In this document: positions 1-11,722 of the stretch, in pieces
How the letters are laid out: the number at the start of each line of letters is the position of its first letter
Numbering within the stretch: position 1 is the first letter of the stretch
Source: Botryotinia globosa
Lineage: Eukaryota; Ascomycota; Leotiomycetes; Helotiales; Sclerotiniaceae
DNA length: 64,000 nucleotides
Assembly: GCA_014898425.1 (NCBI GenBank)
Contig: RCSZ01000002.1
Span: 434,001-498,000 of the forward strand
Direction: 5' to 3'
Position numbers and translations under genes: made by a program
Notes under the pieces: generated by a model
What the model saw: only the letters and a program-made list of their open reading frames with translations
What the model was told of the DNA's origin: nothing
Databases searched by the model: none

Positions 1-1
1 A

Positions 2-178
2 AATGCAGTACCACTACTGACTGTTGCGTACTCCAAACCGACCACTTTCACGGCGACTTTTGAATTGACGAATGCAATTGGATGCTTCCGGGTGAACAAG
101 CGAATAGAGGAGTGTTCTCCTTCTATGATGATGATGGACCCTGGGGGTGGTAGTGCCCTGTTCCCAGGATTCAATTGA
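2..178 (+). CDS. possible 3' end of a gene cut by the window edge
   Basis: Frame 2 is open from the first base to a TGA at 176-178, giving 58 residues with no start codon in the window. The peptide ends with a Met run followed by DPGGGSALFPGF. Its composition looks more like coding sequence than the surrounding microsatellite DNA, but I do not recognise the family. It could equally be a chance opening of this length. Confidence 0.3.
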   Translation, partial: NAVPLLTVAYSKPTTFTATFELTNAIGCFRVNKRIEECSPSMMMMDPGGGSALFPGFN

Positions 179-719
179 TCGACAGGGTACGAATATGCAG
201 ACTTTTTTTTTCTTTCTCAGGAAGGACTGTGTGCGTGTGTGCCAGGTATCTTTGCCGCTATCCCGCTGTCACAAGGGTTGCCGTCTAGTAAAGTATGGAT
301 GTATGTATGTCTGTGTGTGTGTGTGTCTGTGTGTGTATGTATGTATGGATGTATGGATGTATATATGTATGTTCGGGACTGAAAAACAGCGAGTAATTAT
401 GAAATGGAAAGAGTTTGAGTGACCAGCCACTGTTACAACTTTCAAGAAAGTCAGATCAACGTTGTGTTCCGAAGTTCGTTCTCATAAGAGGTTTCTGGGG
501 GGGTTATAAAAGATGCTATGCCGTGCAGGGCATTTAGTGTAATGATGTCGTATGCATGATGAGAAGGATGGAAAATGATAGAATAGTTAGGACTTTCGCT
601 TTTTATGTTTCAAATCTTGACGAATACCAGCCAGTAGATAGATAGACTGTCGTGGTAGAATTGTGTTTTGGATGATGATGATGATGATTAACGTGTTTGT
701 AAGGTTATATAATTTTAGG

Positions 720-882
720 AATTTCTTTATTCTTTATTCTTTATTCTTTATTCTTTATTTTCTTATTTTCTTATTTTCTTTATTTTCTTTATTTTCTTTA
801 TTTTCTTTATTTTCTTTATTTTCTTTATTTTCTTTATTTTCTTTATTTTCTTATTTTCTTATTTTCTTATTTTCTTATTTAG
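720..882. repeat. TTTTCTTTA-type minisatellite
   Basis: A pyrimidine-rich tandem array of 8-10 bp units (TTTATTC, then TTTTCTTTA, then TTTTCTTAT) runs without interruption. It shifts between three related unit types along its length, which suggests successive expansion by slippage. The frame that reads through it as Phe/Leu/Ser repeats is an artefact. Confidence 0.85.
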
Positions 883-1370
883 GGAAAAACTCTCCAACGC
901 TAAAAGCGGCTGCTATAAAACATCATTTTAGTGTTTCTTAATACATTTAGTATTTTAGTACCGATGTAACCTTCTCGAACTCCCTGCGTCGAATTCCTCA
1001 ATTTGGTGGTTTCTGAAGATATAATTGGTTTCTTTCGATTTTCAGGGTCGATGATATTCCAAGGGGATGATAATCAATTCATGCCAGCATATAGATCCAC
1101 CTAATAAGTACCTGGCCTGGCTCAAGCCTGACCTGGGTATGTACGAAGTAGATAATATGGTATGTATTCGAGTCGAACTTGGGATGAATATACATATTAC
1201 AGAGGCTCGAGAGAGGTAAGATCTTACTTCTTACCTAGCCATATATGTTTTATTGATATCCATCTTTCCCTTGTCCCTTTGATCACTTCAGCTCGATTGT
1301 AACGACTATCTATACTCTTTCCGTGGACTGGTTGCTATATTTGATATCTCCAATCCAATTCAGATACTCG

Positions 1371-1412
1371 GCCTCCATGGCAATGGCCCCCGGAGGGCCA
1401 GCGGAGCGTCAT
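1371..1412. repeat. GC-rich palindromic dispersed repeat, copy 1
   Basis: This 42 bp element contains the near-palindrome TGGCCCCCGGAGGGCCA. It recurs at 5997-6038 with two mismatches in 42 bases. It stands out from the AT-rich surroundings and can fold into a hairpin. No function is known to me. Confidence 0.75.
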
Positions 1413-2519
1413 TTAACCTTACTATTCTTGTGAAAAACAAATATCGAGTGATTACTGATCTAGATAGAGAGACATTCTAGACCATGTTACTCCATGCCAT
1501 ATACTACTACTACTTACTGCGGTTCCGGGCTCCAGCCTCGAAAAGTGCTTGGTTATGACCAGGCTGGAGAGGATAAATCCTATCTACAAGGTAAATATCT
1601 ATTGTATCTCTATTGGTTAAATTGACCCAGGAAATTTGAGGAATGTCTGCAGGATCCCCGTTGAAAAGGGTTGTCTTGGGGAAAGTTAACTCATTCTCTT
1701 TGGCTCTCCACCTCCACACATTGAAACAGCCATACGTTCCTCAGCTTTGTCTCTGCTTCATTTGTATGATCCAAGCATGTCGGATAATCCATTCTTTCCC
1801 CGTGTGGTTACTTGTTGCATGGTTGATGCATTCTCCAAGATATCAGGGTGGAACATATTAAGGGGCGCTGGCGAAGGAGAGCAAGTACAGTACATGCATG
1901 ACAAGACAGCTTACGGGAACCATCGAGTAACACCCGCGATGCAATGACACCTATCACTAAGAGAATGATGAGCATGAAATCACGACGAATTGTTCCAAGT
2001 TCTACGATACGGTAAGTTATATGGATGGACTCTCAGTTACGGGATAAGGGAGGTGGAATATCGGATATCTTCGGGAGGCACAGAGAGTCTGAGAGGTAAA
2101 GACGAGCGAGCACAACTAAGATGCCTACTGCTATTACCCAGCTGTATACACAGCACAGTGAAATAGGAACCAGTGCGAATCAACTTCTTTTTGCCTCCCT
2201 TCTCTCCCCTTTCTTTCTTTCTTTCGTGTTCGTATTATTGAATTGCTTGTCACATGGAATGATATCATGAGGGCGAAATGTCTTGGGAAATTCTAGCTTG
2301 GACGGACCTTGGAATATGTAACGTTAATAAGTGGTGGTTGTGGCTTTGACAAAAGCAATACTGATCAGGACCGGTACAGTACTCACTTCGGAAGCTCAGG
2401 TAGTGATGAGGGAGGGAGGGTTTTGATGAAACATTTCAGCAGCTTGTGTAATGAATGTAAGAATTTGAATATAGTAAATAATAGTAATGGGAAGATGGAT
2501 AGTTGAGAAGTATTTGAGT

Positions 2520-2757
2520 AGGAGATGGTAGATAATAGATAATAAATAGAGTAATAAATAATAAATAATAGATAAAATAATAAATAATAAAAAGTAGATA
2601 ATAAATAATAAATAAAGTAATAAATAATAAATAAAATAATGAATAAAATAATGAATAAAATAATAAATAATAAAGAATAGATAATAAATAATAAATAAAA
2701 TAATAAATAATAAAATAGTAAATAATAGATAATAAATAGAGTAATAAATAGATAGTT
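2520..2757. repeat. ATAATAAAT-type AT minisatellite
   Basis: A nearly pure A/T array of AATAATAAATA and AATAGATAATAAATA units with occasional G. It is intergenic. The antisense reading frame through it (Tyr/Ile/Leu rich) is a repeat artefact. Confidence 0.85.
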
Positions 2758-3586
2758 CTATTATTTCTTGAATTAAAAATAAAAGTCAAAAGAAGATTTC
2801 AACTTACAACTACCTGAATAGATTTACGTTTCTATAGTTATCATATTTTGATTACCTATTGAAGTATATAATATATCATGGATTATACCCAAGTCATATT
2901 GTAATGTATTGATTGTCTAGATACCTATATCATTCCTTATTATGTTTGTGACATATTACACTAAACCCAAAAGAAATGCTCTCACCACAACTTCTACTGT
3001 ATCACTCATTCACTTCCCTCACGACGACCCTTCCCGCCGCCTCAACCACCACTACCAATGCTACCCGTGGACTACCACTACGACTACGACTACCACCACC
3101 ACCACCACCACCACCACCAGAACTCTCCGAATCATTGAACCCTTTAATCTCGTTACTCACTACCTACCTCCTCACTTAATCAACACGTTATCTGAATACC
3201 CAGATACCCAGATACCCCCACGATTATCAAAGTAGAAGAAAGATCAAAGATAAGACAGAATCTTCGGAACTTGAATCCATAACCTTACCTTACTTATGGC
3301 ATGAATGATCATCCAGTCTTGAGAGCAAAGACGCGATAACTTTAATCTTGACGTTCAATCAAATTCAACCACATATTGGAAAGAGGTAAGCAAAGTCAAT
3401 GCTGATATCCAAAAAAAAGTTACGCAAACACAATCAATATGTGTGCAAGGCTTGTTATACTTTTGTTTTTGTTTTTGGCAGAATGAATTATAACGGGCTG
3501 GAATGATTACCCGTGAACGAACGCCTTTGGAATATTCGAACCCGTCTGTATTCTCAAAGCATGGCTGGTTTGGTGAAACGAAACAC

Positions 3587-3619
<33 letters not shown>

Positions 3620-4029
3620 AACACCAAACACCAAACATCCATCCCCATAATCACGTGGACTAATAATTCTCACTACTCCAGATTCAACTCAAATCTCGAT
3701 GAAAACTTCTATCAAACCCGTTCTCGGAATCCATCACTGCAAGTCGGTGGAAACAACTTCTTGGTCGGGATATTGATTGACAGCAAGTGCATCCGCTTCA
3801 TCTCATCTCGGGTTCCATTTTCATACTCAAAGAAGACATCGGTCCGTATTTTGAATCAAGTACTACAGAATCGAGATCAAGAATATTTTTTGTAGTATCA
3901 ACTCCGAGACTTGGAGCCCTCCGACATTGCATCCTGCAACGCCTATCACATTTCAACCCGCATTGAACTTCATTCAAAATCTCCTAATAGCCAATCAAGT
4001 CCCTATTCACTCTGACTCAATCTGCAATC

Positions 4030-6942
4030 ATGAGCTGGAAACATGGACATGGTGAATGGGAATTGCCGAAATTAAAAGAGGCTCATCAATTCACGGTAAG
4101 TTCGTACATCTCCAAATATGCAACTACGGGTGTTTCTTGAAGCATGTCGGTGAGAATTGGATATGCGTCCAGCAACATTTTCTTCAACGCGCATCAAGGG
4201 AGATCCCTCGGTGAGTGGAAGAAACCCAATATCTAACTGGATATATCATTCTTTAGAGTCTTCCTACCGGTATGTGATTACCCGTTTCGGTATCCCCTCA
4301 CACCTAATCATGGCCTGACAAGTTGCAGAAAAACGTAAACATGCTCCAACAGTCGAAAACAATGAATTTTGGACAGTCAAGTTTTATCCATACACTAAAC
4401 CTGGTGTCGATCCCATGTATGCTGTGGTAGGTGGGAGACATGTAGGTTTTCCCTCTCCTTTTGATCACCACAACTACATTACTAAATTAACCGTAGATTT
4501 TGATATGTAGACCTCCTACTGATAAAAAAGGAATCGAGGTTGTACGGCTAATTATCGATGAGGAGGTAAGTAGTTGATTTGAATAGCCATTATGGTTGAT
4601 CATTGATACGAGATCTTTAGCCAGATACAGAACTTTACGCATGTTGTTGGACAAAAGATTTAGCGAAGCCCCTCCTTTGTGTAGCAGGACTCAATGCCAA
4701 AATCAAGATTTGGGATGTACTCTCGGGCAAACTTATTAGGGTGAGTGACATTGGTATATCTTCGGGTACCAGATACTAATTATTATTAGGTACTTGTAGG
4801 ACACGGAGGAGTATGATTACCAAGTCATCGTAAAGTAGAATCGTAAAGACTGATCAATGACAGGCAATCAATGAATTGATAATCTCTCCAGCTGATCCTC
4901 ATATATTAGCATCTTGTTCCAAAGATACTACGATTCGAATCTGGAGTTTAAATCAAAACGACGAGGAGCACCCTTGTGCGGCGATATTATCAGGTGGCCA
5001 TAGAACAACCATTCTGACGATTGTACGTCTGTATCATTCATAAAATCATCTCAGATCACTAATTCACAAAAGGCTTTTCATCGTTCTGGTCGATATTTAT
5101 TGTCCGGGGGCGAAGATTACATGATATGTCTTGTTAGTATTTATATTCCTGGGAGAAAACATTGATTTCTAACATGATGTAGTGGACATTGCCTATCTTT
5201 CCAGATGAAAATACTGCAACAAATAAAGCAACAGAAATTCAATTTCCACATTTCTCGACATCTGAAATTCATACTAGTGCAGTCGATTGGTAGTTCCTCA
5301 TATCTCCATCATCACCACATTCAATCCCTCTCTGCCCCTTCCTTACCTCAGGCCACGATTGAAAATCTTTACTGACATTCTCCTCCCAAGCGTTCAATTT
5401 CACAATGATTCTATTCTCTCTCGGTCAGCATGTGAGGACTGTATAGTACTTTGGGATATCACAGGATTTGACTCTGAAGGCCGACCTCCAAGTCAAGATG
5501 AAGCACCAACTCAACATGAGGCTGCTAATGGAAGTGCAACTTTAACATGTTTTACGGATCCGACGAAGAACGATCCTTATGTTAGATTGATTGAGTAAGT
5601 ATTATTTTCCCCTTCTTTTTGTTTCTTTTTTTTGTATTTCCCTTCCGACGAAAGAATTGTGACTTTGTTTCAATCCGGTGGTGTTCATTCAATGCATGAT
5701 GAACAGAAGTAATCTCCCTTTCCACTCCGATCTCAATTTACAATAGTACTAGTAACAATCTTATGCTGCTGGTCTTGTTCTTGGTATATTATGGGGGCAA
5801 GCCCCCAAACCCCCTCAGCTCGCTACGCTCGAAGTCTTGAGTATAAAAGCTATGTTGATCGTTGAAAGACTCAGCAATGGCATGAGCAAATTCTTGGATC
5901 GTCCCTCTTGGACTCTCCAACAGGTAGGATATTGTTCTAGTGTTCAAATACATAATTATGTATTATCGAGAAGAATATTTTCTCTCTGAATAGTCTGCCT
6001 CCACGGCAGTGGCCCCCGGAGGGCCAGCGGAGCGTCATCCAAGGGAATGCATGCTCCCTTAGATTTACATGGTTCCATTTCTATGTTTATCGCAATAACT
6101 ATATTTCCAATTTCACCAATCCTGGACTAATTTCAACCAGATTTTCTACTCCAGGAACAGAAACTGCTTGGATTCGCTTCTCTCTATTTGAAGGCATTCC
6201 ACTTTCAAATCCATCTTCATCCATCGTCCCCGATCAAAATTTGGATCCAAACACCGGCCTTCCTCAGATATCTCATTCCATACTCGCAATCCCCGCTCTT
6301 GGATCCAAAGTTTATTTCTGGGATCTCAATCGTCTCATCGCTTATAACGAATACTTGCGCTCTTTACCTCGGCACTTTACCTCTAAACATGAACCTGAAT
6401 CACAAGGACCTTACTCTTCATCAAATTCAGGCCTCACATCCGGTCAGCAAACACCCACTTCCGAAGAACAACTCCAAAGTAAAATAAAACGTCCCGCATT
6501 CTTAACCCCTTTCCGCACCAGAGGCAAAAGAGGAGGAGGCTTCAAAAGCGTCACCGATAGAGTACGAGACGCCAGTCCCGCAAGCTCCACCACCACCGCT
6601 ACAAGCGGCTCAGGCCCATCTTCACATTCAAATATCGCCTCTTACTCTCACCCTTCTCTCCACGCATGGAAATTAGAAAGTGTAGCTGCAAGCGAAGCCG
6701 CAAACACCGTGGTGGAAAAAATCCCCACAACCAGAATGGATATTAAATTGTGGAATCAGAAATATGATATTCGTCAAGCGTATCCGTTGAAGAGGCTGCT
6801 GCCGCACAAGGTCGAGACCCTCTCTGGGTGGAGCTTTATGGGTAGAGGATGCGCGTGGAGTAGAGGGGGGGAGTGGTGTGTGGTTGCTGGGGGGGAGGGC
6901 GTTGTGGGGGTGTTGGGGAGGTGGGGGGCGGGGGAGAAGTGA
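4030..6942 (+). CDS. eed: Polycomb protein EED/ESC, WD40 subunit of PRC2
   Basis: WD40 scaffold of Polycomb repressive complex 2, which binds H3K27me3 and supports the EZH2-type methyltransferase in the nucleus. I place eleven exons: 4030-4095, 4257-4269, 4329-4441, 4497-4565, 4621-4740, 4790-4810, 4864-5022, 5073-5132, 5183-5289, 5391-5594 and 6141-6942. They join in frame to 577 residues. Landmarks follow the EED order: FWTVKFYPYT near the start, PLLCVAG, then VGHGG-AINEL at about residues 128-140, SCSKDTTIRIWSL, LLSGGEDYMICLW and SACEDCIVLW. The C-terminal part has RFSLFEG, GSKVYFWDL and a long Ser/Thr/Gly-rich insert before the last blade. The final intron (5595-6140, 546 bp) is far longer than the others and carries GC-rich palindromes. 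Family assignment is secure; the 13 bp and 21 bp exons are inferred from frame and conservation. Confidence 0.9.
5792..5834. repeat. GC hairpin element inside the last EED intron
   Basis: TGGGGGC-AA-GCCCCCA (5792-5807) is a perfect 7 bp inverted repeat. It is followed by CCCCTCAGCTCGCTACGCTC. It is GC-rich in an AT-rich intron and lies about 200 bp before the second palindromic repeat. Together they look like an insertion that expanded the intron. Confidence 0.6.
5997..6038. repeat. GC-rich palindromic dispersed repeat, copy 2, in EED intron
   Basis: 40 of 42 bases match 1371-1412, including the near-palindrome TGGCCCCCGGAGGGCCA. The EED frame resumes with a clean acceptor at 6140, so the repeat is spliced out. 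Confidence 0.75.
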
Positions 6943-7308
6943 GGGGATGGGTGGGATGAGATGGGATGGGATGAGGTGAGATGAGGTGAGATGAGGTGGG
7001 GAATTGGATAGGGATTTATATTTGTAGATCTAAAAATGCACACTCGATTCATTAACATCTTACCCCATGTCGTTCCATTCCGTCCAAAATCCAATAATAT
7101 ATCATTGTTATACCATTCCTATATTATTGCTATATATTTCACATCAAAATCCTATCCTATCTTATCCTATCCTATCAACCCAATTTTTGCAATGAAAATC
7201 CAACGCTCCGGAAGTCCAATATTGCATTTATTTATTTGGAAATGGTTCTGACAGGGGAAATTAATTCCATGGGTACTCCTACACTCCGATAATAGACGAG
7301 ACGATTTT
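6943..7308. other. convergent 3' region between EED and the dioxygenase gene
   Basis: Holds a GATGGGATGAGGTGA-type purine array (about 6948-7002), which follows the EED stop and probably lies in its 3' UTR. A TCCTATC array lies near 7153-7180. No gene is seen; the two flanking genes converge here. Confidence 0.6.
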
Positions 7309-8371
7309 CTATTCTCCGGTTTGGGGAGCGAGAAGCACGGGATAATTGAGCTCGAGGGATGCTTTGGGATTATCCTTTAACGGGACGAAATCGACGACGA
7401 GGGAATCTTTCACGGCAAAGACGGAGTCGTTTTGAAGATATTCGTCTTTGGAATTGAAGATTTGGGTTGTGAGGGGTTTGTAGTTTTCGTGTTGGACCTG
7501 GGAATTGTGTGTTAGTGGAGGGACATGTTAATTTCAAGGTGGGAGCTAAAACTTGCAATTAAATGGATATGTGCAGGTCGGAATGGATGTCTGTCTAATA
7601 GTTGTAGGATTTTACCAGCAGGACCTTGGAATGATTAGCTTTACGTCTTCAAAAATGATAAATGACATACCGTCGAATGGAACGGGATATGGAGTTGGCT
7701 TTAAGCAGTAGAATCCATAATGACCATTCTCATCGGTCTTAAACTTTCCTCTCAAGTTATGTTCCGCTTGTTCATCATCTTGTTGTTCATATAGGCCGTT
7801 TGTTGATGCTTGCCATGCATCTACAGTAGCTCCAACTATAGGCTTTTTGGTCTTATGATCTGTGACTGTTCCATGCATATATACTATCTCTCCATCATCC
7901 ACTGCCGTTTGAATAATCGAAGATTCGTTTTCCAAGACAGGAGCATCGTGTCGGAAGAATGGTCCAAGAATCGCACTTGCGGTGGGAGCATCAACTGCAT
8001 CTGCAGCTTTTTTGTATGTGATTTCGTCCACGAGTCTGTAGAATTTGTATGTTAGAGATACAGAGTGATACTCTTGGGGGAATGGAATTATACGATTCTA
8101 AGCCAATGACGTCGCAAACTAATTGTCCCTCATTTCTCTTATGGTCGCTCATCTTTCCCGCTTCATTCAGAAGCTCGACTCCCAGCATCCATTCATCAAC
8201 TGTAAGTTCGACTTCTCGCGCAAAGTCGTGAACGTGTTTGATGAGACAACTCATAACTTCTCTCATGCGAGGACTAGTCTTGGGTCCCATTGCCTCAATG
8301 ACATTTTGTGTGAAGTTTGGATCGAATTTATGTGAGGCAGTGCCATTGGTATTTGCTGTTAGGCTGGCCAT
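7309..8371 (-). CDS. hydroxyquinol 1,2-dioxygenase (intradiol ring-cleavage)
   Basis: Non-haem Fe(III) enzyme that cleaves hydroxyquinol (1,2,4-trihydroxybenzene) between its adjacent hydroxyls to give maleylacetate; catechol is an alternative substrate in this family. Four exons on the minus strand (8371-8094, 8035-7671, 7624-7557, 7497-7309) join in frame to 299 residues. The N-terminal helical dimerisation part runs to about residue 100. The signature [11 protein letters not shown] follows. The metal ligands are Tyr175 (GLYEQ), Tyr209 (PTPYPVP), His233 and His235 (RPAHIHL). ILGPF near residue 115 is typical of hydroxyquinol rather than catechol enzymes. The last intron uses a GC donor (GCAAGT) with an ordinary AG acceptor, the only choice that keeps [12 protein letters not shown] in frame. 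It is divergent from the flavin monooxygenase at 9540, suggesting a catabolic pair. Confidence 0.9.
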
Positions 8372-8475
8372 TTTGGATATATGAATAGGTATGAGTGAGA
8401 GTAAGAGAAAGAAGAAATGATAACGATCTATCGATCAATTCATGGAATCAAGTGTTGGACGACATTGAAATATAT

Positions 8476-8508
8476 ATCCGTCGGAAGGGTACTGCACTTC
8501 CGACGGAT
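8476..8508. promoter_or_regulatory. paired TCCGNCGGA palindromes, candidate Zn2Cys6 operator
   Basis: ATCCGTCGGAAG, a 9 bp spacer, then its exact reverse complement CTTCCGACGGAT. Each arm holds TCCGNCGGA, an everted/inverted CCG-CGG arrangement of the type bound by zinc-cluster dimers. It lies about 105 bp upstream of the dioxygenase start. A role in regulation is inference from position and motif style. Confidence 0.4.
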
Positions 8509-8852
8509 CATGGCGGCTTGGGATCAATTGTCGACGAAAAGCACAACTTCTCGGCTCACATAACGCGCAATATTGCTAATGGCTTACAATTGATGAGACA
8601 ATCAGACCTACATGCTACAATTGTTAAGTGTTGGACCCCGCAACACCTCAAAGTATGAATGGATTTTCGGTGTTGACGGAATGGATCAGTAGATGAAGCT
8701 GGGGATGTGAAGGGGAACTCAGGTAAGGTACCTTTGGTGGGGTCCGGAGATAATTGGTTGGAACCAATCGGAAGCTTGGTATCTGTGAGCTGACTAAGAG
8801 GAGGGTTCATGGAACCATGAAATCTCGTTACCTCCCCGATGATGAAACCCCC

Positions 8853-8888
8853 GCAATGATTGATGTACCGGCAATGATTGACGTACCG
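8853..8888. repeat. 18 bp tandem duplication
   Basis: GCAATGATTGATGTACCG is followed directly by the same 18 bases with one T-to-C change. It lies in the divergent promoter. Confidence 0.7.
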
Positions 8889-8910
8889 GTAGTGAGGTTT
8901 GCTTTGCTTT

Positions 8911-8975
8911 GAAAGACAGACAGACAGACAGACAGACTGACTGACTGACATACAGACATACAGACTGACTGACAG
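8911..8975. repeat. GACA/GACT microsatellite
   Basis: GACA units followed by GACT and a few CATACAGA units. It is intergenic, and antisense frames through it are artefacts. Confidence 0.85.
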
Positions 8976-9539
8976 ATGCTTCAATTCCCCAATCCGCATT
9001 ATCCACACTATGGAGAGGAGAGTTGAAGGTAGGAACAGGAGATATATTCATCATCAATACTTTATCTTCACTTATTTCAATCGTCTGGAAGTCTCAACGC
9101 GATACAAATCATGCTTTCAAGCCTCGAGGAGGACAGTAGGTAATTGAAAACAGAAAGACCAAGGTTATACATACATCTATCCGTCTGAGGAATCGCAATG
9201 CCACTTCCTTCTCTGGCCAATAACGACTTCCCTTTCAAATACAAGTAAGTGTGGCTTTATTCTTATCTGCATCATCAGGATTGCAGAGAATACTACCCTT
9301 CGTATGCCATTTGTGGTTCTCAGATGTAACCCCGAATTAAGCTGGAGGTGAGAGAACAGCTTCAAGTTAAACTCTCGAGGCGATTCCGTGAATCATTACT
9401 TGCTCCCTTGTTAATACTTCAGTTGACCAAAGGTTTAAGCTTCTTTGCGATACCACTTTACTATACTTCTATATTTTCTGCCTGTGAGAAGTTCTAATTC
9501 CGAGGCGATCAAGAAAGATCTACGCGGGTATACAAAACA

Positions 9540-11722
<2,183 letters not shown>

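Larger units (their letters stand above)
179..4029. other. non-coding stretch with microsatellites, upstream of EED
   Basis: No open frame here has family similarity or plausible splice structure that I can see. It contains a GTAT/GTGT microsatellite (about 295-370), a TTTTCTTTA minisatellite, an AT-rich ATAATAAAT array, a CAC run near 3100-3120 and an ACACCARA array near 3590-3640. One copy of a GC-rich palindromic repeat lies at 1371-1412. The last few hundred bases before 4030 probably hold the EED promoter and leader. Confidence 0.6.
8372..9539. promoter_or_regulatory. shared divergent promoter region of the phenolic catabolism pair
   Basis: 1.17 kb between two divergent start codons. 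It contains a perfect 12 bp inverted repeat (8476-8487 with 8497-8508) built from two TCCGNCGGA palindromes. It also contains an 18 bp tandem duplication (8853-8888) and a GACA/GACT microsatellite (8911-8975). No credible coding frame is seen. Confidence 0.5.

Noticed and set aside
663..941. ORF with Leu-Phe-Ser repeats
   Set aside because: It is only the translation of the TTTTCTTTA minisatellite.
2436..2789. Antisense ORF rich in Tyr, Ile and Leu
   Set aside because: It reads through the AT minisatellite and has no domain or non-repeat sequence.
2942..3235. Overlapping ORFs with Thr and Pro runs
   Set aside because: Both follow a CAC/ACT microsatellite in two frames; nothing else supports coding.
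3503..3895. 130-codon ORF ahead of EED
   Set aside because: A third of it is an ACACCARA minisatellite, and it shows no domain or conserved motif. It may overlap the EED leader.
6774..7094. Antisense ORF over the EED 3' end
   Set aside because: It is the complement of the last EED exon and of the GATGGG array, with Pro/His/Ser low complexity.
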